64,000 nt of DNA from NCBI GenBank assembly GCA_028583605.1, contig CM053327.1, positions 40,715,059 to 40,779,058 on the forward strand, read 5' to 3'. Below the pieces are notes generated by a model. The model had not been told where the DNA came from. It ran no database searches and worked only from the letters and a program-made list of their open reading frames with translations. Below, piece by piece: positions 1 to 13,312 of this stretch (positions are counted from its first letter, which is position 1; every line of letters starts with the position of its first letter). The translations under genes were made by a program, and so were the position numbers. Source of the stretch: Dastarcus helophoroides. Its lineage: Eukaryota; Arthropoda; Insecta; Coleoptera; Bothrideridae.

Positions 1-1245
1 TTTCCTTTTCAAGAAATGTGGAGTATTTTTGAATTTTTATATAATTTTGAATTTTTTTGGAAATTTCGATCTTTTTCTCGAAATTTCAATACTTTTCTTA
101 AAATCTGTTTTCTGATTTTTTTCGAAATGTCCATAGTTTTCTCAAAATTGTTTTTTTTAATTCTAATTCTATTTCAAATCCAATCCTTTATGTTCCTGAA
201 AATCTCAATATTAAATGGAAATCTCATTGGTTATTAAGTTTAAATTTTGACAAACGTTTTTCAATCAAAATATAGACAATTTCAAAAAAATGTTGATCCT
301 TTTCTCTTCAAATTTAGACTACTTTTATCTTAAAGAATTAGAATTTCCTTTTCAAGAAATGTGGAGTATTTTTGACGCGTATTTTTGAATTTTTATATAA
401 TTTTGAATTTTTTGGAAATTTCGATCTTTTTCTCGAAATTTCAATATTTTTCTTAAAATCTGTTTTCTGATTTTTTTCGAAATGTCCATAGTTTTCTCAA
501 AATTGTTTTTTTTTTAAATTCTAATTCTATTTCAAATCCAATCCTTTATGTTCCTGAAAATCTCAATATTAAATGGAAATCTCATTGGTTATTAAGTTTA
601 AATTTTGACAAACGTTTTTCAATCAAAATATAGACTATTTCAAAAAAATGTTGATCTTTTTCTCTTCAAATTTAGACTACTTTTATCTTAAAGAATTAGA
701 ATTTCCTTTTCAAGAAATGTGGAGTATTTTTGACGCGTATTTTTGAATTTTTATATAATTTTAAATTTTTTTGGAAATTTCGATCTTTTTCTCGAAATTT
801 CAAATTTTTCCTAAAATCTGTTTTCTGATTTTTTTCGAAATGTCCATAGTTTTCTCAAAATTGTTTTTTTTTAAATTCTAATTCTATTTCAAATCCAATC
901 CTTTATGTTCCTGAAAATCTCAATATTAAATGGAAATCTCATTGGTTATTAAGTTTAAATTTTGACAAACGTTTTTCAATCGAAATATAGACTATTTCAA
1001 AAAAATGTTGATCCTTTTCTCTTCAAATTTAGACTACTTTTATCTTAAAGAATTAGAATTTCCTTTTCAAGAAATGTGGAGTATTTTTGAATTTTTATAT
1101 AATTTTGAATTTTTTTGGAAATTTCGATCTTTTTCTCGAAATTTCAAATTTTTCTTAAAATCTGTTTTCTGATTTTTTTCGAAATGTCCATAGTTTTCTC
1201 AAAATTGTTTTTTTTTAATTCTAATTCTATTTCAAATCCAATCCT
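1..1245. repeat. Tandem repeat, ~357-bp unit, about 3.5 copies
   Basis: The same block starts at positions 1, 344, 702 and 1059 and is nearly identical each time. Copies two and three carry an extra ~13 nt (acgcgtatttttg) near the start of the unit, which copies one and four lack, so copy order can be read from it. The unit is T-rich on the plus strand. The fourth copy diverges near 1245, and the array is cut by the left window edge. Short open frames inside are composition artefacts. Confidence 0.9.
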
Positions 1246-3473
1246 CTCAATATTTTCGTCCAAGTTTCTTTTTTCAATTTTGATTTTTTTTTCAAAATTT
1301 ATCTTTTTATAAACAAAAATTTTCAAAATCAAACCATTTTATCAAAATTTAACTTTCATCAAATCAACTTTATGAGCGAAATTGCCAATTTTATCGACGT
1401 TCTTTGAAAAAGTTCGAGTTTCCTCTCAATTTTGAAGGTTCACTTGAATATTTCGAACCGATTTTTCAAAATTTCGCCTATTTCTACAAATTTCTTTATT
1501 TTTCTTAACATCTGAATTTTTATGAAAATTTATAGAATCTAATTTTCCAAAAATAGTTTCTTAGTACGAAACCGGTATTTGGTTTCCAAACTTCGAATCT
1601 AATAAATGTTCAAACCTATTGGTCTGTGCATTAGAATCCTAGTTTCTTAGAGTTTGTTTTTTTTTCGAAATTTTAACTGTTGTCTTAAAATTTGATACTA
1701 AATATTTTCTATAGTTTCAACTCTTTGCTTGAAATTGTTTTTTTTTTCGAAATCTTGACTTTTCTTCTTCAAATCTGTCTTTTTCTTAAACGTTTCCTCA
1801 TCATCAAAAAATTCGAAATTTCGCTTTTATTCTCAAAATTCTTATTTTTTGAAATGTTCTTCCACAAATCGTTTTTTTTTGAAATTTCATCATTTTTCTC
1901 AATACGTATTCATGTTGTTTGGAAATTCTGCTATTTTCCTTAATATTCTCTTTTTTCATCTACATATTTCGACTTTTTCAAATTACACTCTCCGGAAATT
2001 TCAAATTGCACCTATCTCACAAAATATGTCTTATTTTCCACATTTTAATTTTTATCTCGAAATACTTTATGTTTCCAGAGTTGCAGACTTTTTCCCCGAA
2101 ATTGGCTCTTTCTACTTTCTCTAAATTAATTTGTTCTCTAAATTCGATCGGAATGTTAATAGAAAAGCAACCATATTGAGAAAATATGTTTGTATTTAGA
2201 GAATAGAATTGAATTTCTTTACGGAACTTTAAATATTATGTTAACATTTCCCAATTTACAATTTTTTTTGCCTTTTTTTGATTTTTCGACAGTTTTCAAA
2301 TTTTTCCAAAAGGGAATTTGATTTTCTGAAGATTTTGACCTTTTCTCGAAACTATAACTTTTTCCGAATTCTACTTTTTCCGCTCTTTCTTTTCTCTTCT
2401 TGTTTTGAAATTTTTTTATAAATGTCTATCATTTTCTCGAGATTTTGACGGTTTTTTTGGAAATTCGTTTTTATTAATGTTCGGTTTTTCCCGATTTTTT
2501 TTAAATTTGACTTTGTGGATTTTCACTTGTTATACCAATCTTGTCCTCTGAAACCAAGACAGATAAAAAATACAATAAGGCGTTTCGATAACCAAGCTAT
2601 CATCTTTCGAGATATCAGTATCTAAAGATGATAGCTTGGCTATCGAAAAGCGTTAGAGCAATTTTTGTTGTATTTTTTAATCTTTCTTGATTTCAGGGGA
2701 CAAGATTTGTACATCAAGTTTGAAAGATAGCCAAGGACAAGTCCGTTCCACCAAAAAAAATCCACTTGTTTCTCCAAATTCGTTTTATTCTCGGAACAGG
2801 ATATATCCCAAAATTTGACGTTTTGTTTGTGGAAATTTCTACCTCCTCCAAATTTCGACTTTTTCTCAAAATTGGTTTCTTTCAAAATCGGAACAAACGT
2901 CATAATTTTGAGAAAAATATTTATAGAATATTTCAAAAAAAAGCTTTTCGATTATGTTAAAATTTAAACAAAGTAAAATTCTGAGGAAAATATTGTTGGT
3001 TATTTCAGTTTTTTTCCCCAAATTTGATTTATTCTGGAAATTGTGACTTTTTGTACAAAATTTGTTTTTTAGAAATTTCGACTTTTTTTAGAAATTCCAG
3101 CATTTTTCGAAGAATTTTAAAAGATTCAGGTTTTATTTCACATTCAATTTTCCGTTTTTTTCTCAAAATTCCTTCTTTTTCGAAATTTAGACTCTAATTT
3201 GGAAGTTTGATCCCCCAAGCTCGCGCAGTTGAGAAAAAAATATACAATATATTCAGCTGAAGATCTTCTGAAATCCTGTCTACGCCCATACGCCCATGTG
3301 TATATTATTCTTCTTCTAAAAATCTTGCCTAAATGGGGAAGGCGACTTAAATATTTTAAATATTTAGGGCTGTTACTCTGAATATTTTCGAAATCCTAGC
3401 GAAAGAGCAAGATGACCGACGGTTTATTGAATCACATGGGATGGAAATATCAGCTTCAGATTCCGAGAATATT
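1246..3473. repeat. T-rich degenerate non-coding DNA
   Basis: The sequence consists of poly-T stretches interleaved with words such as aaatttcgac and ttctcgaaattt, with no codon structure. A fragment of the ~410-bp satellite (family B) lies at about 1566-1646, and a fold-back element at about 2528-2757. I see no gene. Confidence 0.7.
2528..2757. mobile_element. Fold-back MITE, family A
   Basis: Two inverted arms face each other around a short centre. The left arm contains caatcttgtcctctgaaacc and aagctatcatctt; the right arm contains the complements, with ttcaggggacaagatttgt, and ends in a caaggacaagtccgttcc stretch. The same arms recur near 16.5, 20.0, 31.7, 33.7, 45.5, 45.9, 46.2, 48.9, 54.3 and 57.0 kb, so this is a dispersed non-autonomous family. 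It has no coding capacity. Confidence 0.8.
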
Positions 3474-3481
3474 AGTGGCAG

Positions 3482-6400
3482 CAGTGGCGGCTCGTAGTCA
3501 AAACTAATGAGGGTGCTGCGACAATGCTTAGCGTTTTAAGATTTTTAAGATTTCGACATTTTCAAAACGTTACTTTTCGAAAATTTTAGATTTCTTTGAT
3601 TACTTGACAAGAAAAACTTAAAAATGTCGCGTTTTTTGAAAGGTTGGATTGTTTTTCCAAATTTCGACTGTAATAAAAATTTAGATTTTTTTTTGTAATC
3701 TCAACCTTATCTTATTTTGAAGCATTGACTTTTTTAAAAAACTGTGAATACTCATTTAAAAATTTCCGTGTTTTCGTAAATATTTGGATTTTTCGATTTT
3801 CAGCCTTATCGTAATTTTTTTAAATTATTTATTACATTTTTTGTAATTTTTACCATTTGAAAATTCCTAATGTTTATGAAAATGTAAATTTTCAATTTTG
3901 ATATTATTGATATTTTAAATATTTGACTTTCTTCTAAATTTCATCTTTCTTAATAATTTTTTTTGAAAACATAATTTCTTTATTGAAAATTTCGATTTTT
4001 AATAATTTCAACTAATTTTTTTGCAAAGTTTCGATTATTTTTTGATTTTTTTTGTTGAAAATTTCGTTACTTCTTAATTTTCGAAATTCTTTCAAAATTT
4101 CGATTTTTTTTGAAAATATTGAAACTTTATAAAATGTTTGACATGTTTTCAAAATTTTAATGGCTTTGACCTAAAATTTCAACTTTTTAAAAAATGTTCC
4201 ACTTTGATTCAAAATTTTAACTACCAAAAATTTAAACTTTTTCCAAAATTTTAATTTCTCAATATTTCGAGTTTTCAAAACCTCGATCTACATGATAATT
4301 TTCACTTGTTTTCAATATTCCGTTTCGAAAAATTTGGTTTTTATTGAAGATTTGAGTGCAAATTTCCCAACTATTCAAATTTACACTTTTTTAAAATTTC
4401 GAATTATTTCTTAAATTCGATAAAAATTCTCGAATCTTGTGCAAATTTTGAGATTTTTTTAATTACGACTATAAATTTCGACCCTTTTCTTTTGAAAATT
4501 TCTTCTTTTCCAAAATTTTGACTTCTTTTGGAAATTTGAAAGATTTTGAACATTTTTGCCTTGCCAACAAATTCCGACTTTCTTTATTAAAAATTTTAAC
4601 CTCTCTTAAATCTGCACTTTTTGGAAATGTTCAACCTTTTATTTTAATTCCCACTTTGTTGCAAATTCCAGCCTTTTTTAAATGTTTAAATTTTTCAAAA
4701 TTTTAGTCATTTTCCAGAATTTAAAATTTTTCACATTCAAAAATTTTCACTATTTTTTTCCACTAATTTCAAAATTTTGACATTTTTTGCAAACTGTCGA
4801 TCGTTTATTTAAAAATTGTGATTTTTTTTAAGTCAGACATTTTTTAAAATCTTTTTTTGACATTTTCGACTAATATTTCGTAAAATTTCGATTCCGTTTC
4901 AAAACTTCGATTTTTTTTTCAAAATTTCGACTCTTTTTGAAAACTTGACTTTTTTTTTAAAAAAGTTCTGTTTTTTTAAATTTTGTTTATATATTTTTTT
5001 TAAACATTTCCAATTAAATCTTCGACTTAAAAGAAAAGATTGTTTTCAAACTTGAACTATTGAAATTTTCGACTATTTTGCAAAACTTTACCTTTTTCTT
5101 TATTTGAAAATTATGATTTTTTTTAGTCAGACATTTCTTAAAATCTTTTATTGACACTTCGACTAATATTTCGTAAAATTTCGATTCCATTTCATAACTT
5201 CGACTTTTTTCAAAATTTCGACTTTTTTTCAAAATTTCGACTCTTTTTAAAAAGTTCTATTTTTTTAAATTTTGTTCATCCATTTTTTTAAACATTTTCA
5301 ATTAAATCTTTGATTTAAAAAAAAGATTGTTTTCAAACTTGAACTATCGAAAATTTCGACTTTTTTTAAAACTTTTTTTCAAAATTTCAACTTTTTCGAT
5401 AATTACGAAATTTTTGATAATTTTGAGTTTTCTCCAATATTCAAAAAATTCAGCTTCTTTGAAAATTTAATTAAAAACTCGACAATTTATTTTAAATGTC
5501 CATATTTTTCCAAAAAGTCGTCTTTTATTCACATTCCCAAAATTATTTAAAATGTCGACCATCTTAAAAATTAAAGATTTTTTTCGAAATCCTTGGTTTC
5601 TTTCAAAAATTTGACTTTCTATGAAAATTGCAAAATAATTGCCTTTTTTTCAAAAATTTGCATTTTCTGATAACTTTTGGTTTTGGTGGTAATATTTTTC
5701 ATTTTAAATTTACATTTTTCAAGAAAAATTTCGAAATAACACTCGAATTTGAAAAAATTAATAACAAAATTATGTATTTTTAAAATTGTGCAAAGTTTTG
5801 AAACAAATTTCCAAAAAAAATTACATTTTATAGACAAATAAATTGCCAAAATTTGAATTTTAATCACAAAAAATTGGCTTCAAGCTGAAATATTTAATTT
5901 TTGAAATTTCTCTGGAACTTCAAAATTTCTAGAAAAAAATTAAATTAGAACAGTAAATTGTTAATGAATTTTGTTCGACATTTTGATTAATTTTAATTTC
6001 GAAATTTTGAGACTCTTTTAGAAATGTTAACTCATTTTCTAAAAAATTAACAATAGTTCCCACTTTAAAAGTCAAAATTATAAAAATAATTTTGACAATT
6101 AATTTATTGCGAATAAATTTCTTTATTTAATTTCTAAAATGTTTTTTTTTTTGAAAAATATTGTTTACAGAAAACTTTTTCTAGAAATGTGATCCGCGTT
6201 CTCTTAAAAATTTAAGTTTAGTCTTTAAATTTCGTTTTTTTATCGAAATGTAAATTCTAAAGTCGAACTTGGGAATTTCAAGAAAAAATTTAACATTTTT
6301 AGGAAAATTGGAAATTCCAATTCAGAATTCTCTTTGGTCCTATAGCAGTAGCAAATTTTTAGAGAAATATCAAATTGTAGAAAACGTTAAAACGTACAAG

Positions 6401-7544
6401 GTTCATTTTTACTTGAAATGTTAATATTTTTCCCAAAGTTTTCTTATTTTTATGCAAATTTGAAGTTTATTTTTTCTAAATGTATACCTAATAATTTTCA
6501 GTTTTTTATCAAAATTACAAAATAAAATGAATTTTAAAATATCAAAATTTTGTTAAAAAGGTTTTTGAATTGCCAAAATTTGTTTTGGAAATTTAAAAAT
6601 TTGTTAGAGAAATCAAAATTTCTACTAGAAAAAATATTTTAAAGAGAAAATCTCCAGGGATAGTCGAAATTTCAAAAAAATTCTTTGTATAAAATGTTCA
6701 GAGAAAAACACAAATTTCATAGAAAAGAAAAGCAAAATTTCTTAGAGAAAAAATCGAAACTTGAAAAAAAAAATTGAAATATCTTTGCAAAACAGTCGAA
6801 ATTTTTTGTTTTTTACAAAATGTTAAAATTTTTATAGAGCTTTCAGGGTTTTTTTCAACAATTTGTTGTCAAAACTACAAAATGAAATGAACTTTAAATT
6901 GTTAAAGTGCAGTGAAAAACTTGACATTTTTGAAGCAAATTAGAGGAACACAAAGAAAAATCGGGAGAAGTTATAATTTCTAAAAGAAATTTTAATAACT
7001 ACACTTTCAGGAAAAATGAAAATTTGGAGAAAATTTCTTTTTATAAACTTTGCAGAAAAAATCAAAATTTTATAAAAAAACTCGAAATATTTGAAAAAAA
7101 CTCAACATTTTTATACGAAATGTGATTTGAGGTAAAAATTTGAAGATACCGTATTAACCTATTTTTTAGAGAAATAGTAAAATGCGAGATGAGTTGGATT
7201 TAGAATTTTTCTTAAACTTGTAATTATTTTCCTAAAATGCTGACATTTTCAAGGAAATTTGATTTTTTTCTTAACAGTTTAATTCACGCTCGAAATATTG
7301 ATTTCTTTTTTAAAACTTTTACAAAAATTAGTTTACGAAAATGTGATTTTGATCAAAATTAAAAATAAAATAGGTTTCACTTCGTGAAAGAAACCTAAAA
7401 TTTATTTGAAAACAAAACAGAGAAAATTAAAAATTTCTACCACAAATTGTGTAATAAAAAGTGTTCAGAAAATGTTGAGAAAAAACTCGTGAGCGAAATT
7501 GGGGGTGCTGCAGTTCCACAGTGCCTATACGCCAGCCGCCACTG
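3482..7544. mobile_element. Non-autonomous hAT-like element A (4.06 kb)
   Basis: The element starts CAGTGGCGGCT and ends with its complement AGCCGCCACTG. It is flanked by a perfect 8-bp direct repeat, AGTGGCAG, at 3474-3481 and 7545-7552. An 8-bp duplication with CAGTG-type termini is diagnostic of the hAT superfamily. The motif gggtgctgc occurs just inside both ends. The interior encodes no transposase: it is T-rich 'aaatttcgac' filler to about 6.0 kb, then switches to A-rich, which suggests a very degenerate inverted organisation. Transposition would need a hAT transposase supplied in trans. Confidence 0.85.
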
Positions 7545-7552
7545 AGTGGCAG

Positions 7553-8195
7553 CACCATAAAACAGAAAAACAAACTTACATCTTAAAATTTCACTTTTTT
7601 AATATTTCACGTTTACCCTAGAAAATTGTATCAACACGTTTTTTTGTATAAATTTTGATATTCTCTAGACTTTTTTCAAAGTTTGAAGTTTAACATTCGG
7701 CATTTTTATCAGTATTTTTTTCTTTGCCAATTTTGGTATTCTTGAAAATTTTACTCTTCTCTCAAAATTGTGGTCTAACATTTCATTGTTTCTCCTAAAA
7801 TGTCGACTTGAAATTCATTTTTTTTTCTTTTTCTCTCTATAATGATAACCTTTAGCAAAAATTTTCTGTTTTTGCTTCCAAAAATGTTAAATTCAAACTA
7901 GAGTTAACGAAATTAAAGTCAATATTCTGATAAAAGTTCGAAATTACAAATTTGGAACTGAAATTTTTATTGAGGTCTCTTAATTTCATCTTCAAACTTA
8001 AAATTTCGTCTTTGACCTGATCATTTCAACATTAAATTTGAAATCCTAATATTTTCGAATTCAGAGTGAGATTTTTTTTTTGAAGTGTCAAATACACAAT
8101 ACGTATGAAATTTCAAAAATCACTATCAACTAGCAAAACTGGATGCCAATGAAGCTGAATTATAGTAAATAACTTGTAAGATTTATTTAAATCAA
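7553..8195. other. AT-rich spacer
   Basis: Between the hAT element and the LINE I see only AT-rich sequence with short T runs. There is no convincing gene, RNA or terminal repeat. Confidence 0.5.
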
Positions 8196-9271
8196 TTACG
8201 TTCCACTGGCGATCTACTGGCATATGTTACTCATATCTGTATCTCAGCTATGGAAAAACATGGTGAGGCTAGGATTGTGGCATTGGATATCTCAAAGGCT
8301 TTCGACAGAGTCTGGCACCGATCTCTTCTCGCCAAATTAACATCTTATGGTCTTCCTCCTGGACACTCTGTCATTTGATATCCAATTTTCTCGCTGACAG
8401 ATCTCTTCAGATCGTCGTCGATGGCATCTCATCCGAGACATTTGCGATTAACGCAGGGGTGCCTCAGGGGTCTCTTCTGTCTCCTACTCTATTTCTGTTA
8501 CACATAAACGATCTCTTAGCTTCAACTTCCAATCCTATATACAGCTACACAGATGATAGTAACCTTGTGTCATCTTTTTTCTCCGACAAACCATTATCTA
8601 TCTCTGCTTCGGATCGACTAAGGGAACAGCAGATACAGACAATTAATCGAGATCTCGAGATGATTCTGGAATGGGGTAAGAACAATTTGGTCGACTTCAA
8701 TGCTTCAGAAACTCGGGCCGCGGTTTTCTCTAAGAAAACACCAAGGGATAATGCAACAAACATACTAATGGGCGGCAAAATCCTTCCGATGGGATCTAAT
8801 TTATCTATCCTAGGAGTGAATGCGAGCACTAACTTCTTTTGGGACGATCATGTGCGCTCCATTGCCAAATCCGTCTCTCAGAAGCTAGGCTTTCTTTTTA
8901 GAGCTAAAAAGTACTTCATATCTCATCAGCTATTAACACTATACAAAGCTCAAGTTAGGCCAACACTAGCCAATACTGTTCTCATGTTTGGAGTTCAGCC
9001 CCAAAACACACTTTAGCTCTCTTGGATCCAATTCAAAGAGCGATTCGCCTAATTGATGACGAGAGTTTGACCGATTCTCTTGAAACACTAGAGCACAGGC
9101 GTATGGTTGGTGACTTTTTCCACAAATACTATCATGGAAGATGCTCGCAGGAACTAATAGGATTGATCCCCTCAAGGGCAAGATTCTTGAGGCGTACTAG
9201 ACAGTCGGAGACAGCAAATTCCTGTGCGGTCCAGCTTGACACAGTGAGGACGTCTGTCTACGGAGACTCTT
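8196..9271 (+). pseudogene. Decayed non-LTR retrotransposon, reverse transcriptase part (LINE family K)
   Basis: This is the RT region of a CR1/Jockey-group LINE. The first frame (to about 8377) reads ...VALDISKAFDRVWH, the block with the first catalytic Asp. After a frame change near 8372, a second frame (8375-9015) carries GVPQGS and then YTDD where active enzymes have YADD, followed by the thumb (ILGV, LGFLFRAKKYF). A third frame (9022-9276) carries the C-terminal part with IQRAIRLIDDESLTDSLETL. Two frame breaks and the A-to-T change in YADD make it inactive. Both ends are missing: it starts inside RT, and it stops before the family's usual 3' end (seen at 54.2 kb), which is unusual because LINEs normally truncate only at the 5' side. 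Confidence 0.88.
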
Positions 9272-12200
9272 TTTAACATTGGAAATGTTTATGTTGAGAT
9301 ATGGGGTGAAGTTTCGGGTTTTCGTTCAAGCTTGAAGAACAAGGTGTCGGTCGGTCGGACATACTCGAATCGCCAGTCGAGCGCTCTCGGCGTCGAGAGG
9401 CCGGCATCAAAACTGAGAGAATGTTAAGTTTACAGTTCACCGCAGTGCACCATATTCGTTTAATCCAGTGACGCTTCATTGGATAAGGCTACCAGCTATG
9501 GATATTAAGAGTATGAAAAATAGCGAAAAGTGTAAGACATATTGAGAGCGTAAAAAACGTTTACGAGTGAGTTAAGTACGAAAACACCGCTAACAAAAAC
9601 TGAACACAATAGGCGGTATCGTGAGCATGTAAAGATGCGCATACTTGAGGTTCTGAAGTTTACACGGACTACCCAAGTCAGCGGCCCTTAACTGAGGGGT
9701 TATAATTCCATTATTATGATGTTAAATCTTACCCTAAATCCAATTCACGTATTGTCTTGAAGTACTCAGTAAACGAATGTGGTAAAATATCTGCACTTAT
9801 AATTTTTAGGGCTCAAATAAATGTAAATTACTTTTACAATAAAGTTGACAAATTTTTGCTTGTAGATGAAATATATTTTAATATTTCATTGTTTTCGCTT
9901 TGTACTAAAATATTTCTTTCAGGAGCCATGAGCATAGATGCCTTAATATTATTTTGATTTAAATAATTTCGCAGTCTATTTGATTATACGAATATATTTC
10001 AATTTAAAAAAATAATCTTTCAGAAGAAACTTGGCTAATGGAAACTGTAAATTTAGAAAAGATAAACATTGCAGAAATAACCTTAAAAATAGAAAAAAGT
10101 CGAAAGAAAAATATTTGAATATTCAAGTTTTCACTCGAAATCTCAAGTCGAATACTTCGATATTAAGGTAGAAAATAAAAAAAAATAGCTAAATAAGGCC
10201 AACATTTTGAATTCAGAAAAGTTGCAAGAAAAATAGTAAAAAAAATAGACAATTTTAGGAAAATATTCCAGGATTTCAAAAAATTCATAATGTTCTAAAA
10301 TTTCAAAACATATGTCAACATTTTGAGGTTAAAGATAAAATTTTGCAACTAAATCAAAATCATTTGAAAAAAATTAAAATATTTCATGTAAAATCAAGAT
10401 TTTAAATAAATGACTTGTGTTCTTAAAAAAAGAGTTTTGATTAAATTTAAAACCTTAAAAATAAAAAATTAAAGCTTTAACACTGGTTGAAACCTTTATT
10501 GTAAGAGTAGAAAGTAAAGTTTGAATTTTGGGATTTTAAAATTTGAGGAAACCCACCACTCATGATTTAATAAAAAAGGGGATTTTAAATTTCGAAAAAA
10601 AAGTTGACATTACAAAATTTCGATAAAAAATCTTGAGTTTTCGATTTTATATATTTGTAATTTAAAGAATTTTTTAGTCTGAGGTCAAAATTTCGAAAAT
10701 AAGTCAAAATCTTTAGAAATATTTAGAATTTATTATTTAACATAAAAATTTTAAACAAAACATAAATATTTATTGACAGTTCAATTAAAATAAATGACAT
10801 TTTGAAAGGTTAAGGAATTTTGTGAAAAAGTCATAATTTCAAGAAAATACGCTATATTTATTTTTTTAACGCAATAACTTGGGTTATACTCGCAAGACTG
10901 ATGTTCAAATTTTGAATCCGTTTGAAATCCGAAGTTTTAAGAAAAAACACAAAAATTGCAAGTTTGATGTAAAAATTTAAAAAAGTCTAAATTGTGAAAA
11001 AAATTTATTAAATTTCGGAAAAGTCCAAAATTTGTGTTTATAATTATTTTGAAAGCATAAACGCATAATTTTGTAAAGAAGAGTAAAAATTTGGAGAGAG
11101 TACTCCAAATCTATTTTTGACAAATTTTCGACATTTTGAGTTTCGTTCAAATGAAAAAGTCAATAAGTTGACAGTGAAAATTTTTTAGGAACGTAAATCC
11201 CAAAGAAATTATCAGTGATTGACAACTGCAAGATTTTAATACATTTAAATTGCTATCATAACAAACCTTCTGATGGAAAATTCTCATTTTTTGGATGTAG
11301 AATGGAAATTGTTACTGCTCTATACTGTCTGTTTTATAAATTTGTGTATCTTAGTAATTCAAATCATCGTAAAAACGTGAAAGAAAATAGATTTCTGACG
11401 GATTTTCTTTAGATTAGAAAATTTTAACCTCACTGGATAAATAAGACGTCAAAATTACCCTTGAGGGATCAACCAAAATAATCAATAAGTAATCGAGTGC
11501 CGGGTTCGCTACGTTCTCTTCTAAAAAAAAAGTAGAGCACACTTGATACATTTGAACATCCGATAAAATTGTAACTGACATAAATTGAAATGTATTATTA
11601 TTAAACGGCGCGAGTATAATTAAATACCATATCTGTTTCTAATTTAAAGCCCTTATCGCTTCCCATTTTCGTTTTTAGATTCATCTAAGTGTTGAGTTCA
11701 TTACGACAAGCGTATTTTTGATATTAAGAAATTTCATTATCTTTGCGATTCTGTGGAGGGAGATTCAAGTGACGTTATTGAATCATTGTCAGTATCAGCT
11801 AATTATTATTATTAATTAATTATGCAAGACCGCTTTAAAATAAAAGAACAGGTCCAACCGTCCTAAACATTTTTTAATTCACAAAAACCACACAACCCGG
11901 TCTAAGACAACTAATTAGCTGTATTAAAGGTTTTAGAGCTTTCGGCAAAAAAAGGAATTAATTTTATTTATTCCCATAATAGCCGAAAAATTAAACGATC
12001 ATGCAAAGCGAAAATGGCAATCAGTACAGCTCTAGTTTTAATTAGAAATAGGTACAGTAACTTTAAACAATGTCCAGCGTTGTTAAATCCAGGGTGTCAA
12101 GCTAACATCATTACTTCAGCATTAGTTAAAAAATTGTAATTTTCTTTAAAAGAGTTTGAAGTAATGTACCATATGGATCAAATCACATCTAAACGAATTC

Positions 12201-13165
12201 ACGTGTGATCTGGAATAAGATAAACAAAATCACAGAACCAACCTCAATTTTTAAGATTGATAAATTTGCCATTCAACTGCCCTCTAATGTTTTTTTCGAT
12301 GATCCTGATTTCAGTGCGAAATAATCTAAATAGATTTATTAACTGAAACAAATTTATTTTGGGAGTAATTAGAAATTCCATTGAAATTTGAAAAAATCAA
12401 CTTCATTTTCAAGAAAACAAATTGGTTTGAATGCACCTGGTCATTTAAAAGTCCATTCAAAGAAACAAAAATATGACATGCAATTCAAAGACCATAACTT
12501 CTTGTCGGGAAGAACAATTACATGACCGGGGCAATAAATTTTAGGATCAAGAGGAAACTGAAAACAAAATACTTTTATCCCAAGAAGAAAAGACCTGGAA
12601 TAACACTTTTACGACAATTACTACTTACGAGCACCCTGTGATCTCTTCATTGTAACGTTGCCTTTCAAAAACGAAAGAAAAATGGGCGAGGCACATTCAA
12701 TGTCAATAAAATGATTCTTAAACTTGTAAAAAATAGGGATGACACGTGTGAACCCCTTTTTTTTTTTTAATAAATTGAAAAAAAAAATAATATTTCCGGT
12801 CAATAAGGGTCTACCATGAAGAATGTGAACCACTTGTCGAAATGACAAATTTCTGAATTGTACTACTTATCCAACCAGGGGGTTCAAACAAACTCTGAAG
12901 GAGCATAAAATTCATGTGGTGTAAGACACATCTGCAGTCAGTCTTAACGTCATTTTAATCGCCCAAGCAATAATACAAGAAGATTTCCGTTCCGTTTCTA
13001 ATTTATCCTATTGTACTGTCAAGTAAGATCACCAAAATGTACAGAATGATAAAAAGGGTATTAGGCAACCCACAAATTTAGAGTTTTATGGCATCAGCAA
13101 AGAAGGACTTATTTAAACTTTCTGTTTAATAATGGTAACTTACGGCACCACTTGTGCACCCTTTT
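9272..13165. other. Long non-coding stretch
   Basis: 9.28-9.76 kb is less AT-rich unique sequence of unknown origin. 9.96-11.15 kb is A-rich filler resembling the interior of the hAT-like elements. 11.2-13.1 kb looks like ordinary AT-rich non-coding DNA. I searched the minus strand for the missing FH2 exons of the formin gene and recognised none. Confidence 0.45.
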
Positions 13166-13169
13166 TTGC

Positions 13170-13312
13170 AGCCCGTTTCTTAAAATAGCAAAAGAAGCTG
13201 AAGAACAATTCCCATTAGAAAGTAAAATAATCAGTCGCAATTTTTATATGAACGACTTATCAACAGATTTGATCTCAGCTAAAAGTGTTAGTAATTTTAT
13301 TCAGCTATATTT
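13170..13312 (+). pseudogene. BEL/Pao LTR-retrotransposon relic (RT core)
   Basis: One frame reads FLKIAKEAEEQFPL, then KIISRNFYMNDL. This matches the BEL/Pao reverse-transcriptase segment that normally ends in the catalytic box Y-V-D-D-L. Here the box is Y-M-N-D, so the first Asp is replaced. Only about 45 residues are recognisable and no LTRs are visible around it, so it is an old inactive fragment. Confidence 0.6.

Noticed and set aside
1..8000. Many 60-100-residue Phe/Ile/Leu/Lys-rich frames in T-rich DNA
   Set aside because: They follow base composition and repeat structure, with no codon bias and no domains.
9280..9760. GC-richer segment with gtcggtcggtcggaca and gcgtcgagaggccggc as a possible RNA gene
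   Set aside because: No tRNA, snRNA or rRNA signature and no terminal repeat; left as unexplained spacer.
12480..12960. Possible minus-strand exons (frame with FKNHFIDIECASPIFLSFLK, then FPLDPKIYCPGHVIVLPD) separated by a splice-like ~70-nt gap
   Set aside because: Using the visible donor (GCTC|GTAAGT) and acceptor (ttttcag), the joined frame meets a stop after a few codons, and neither peptide matches a family I know. It is probably chance in AT-rich DNA.
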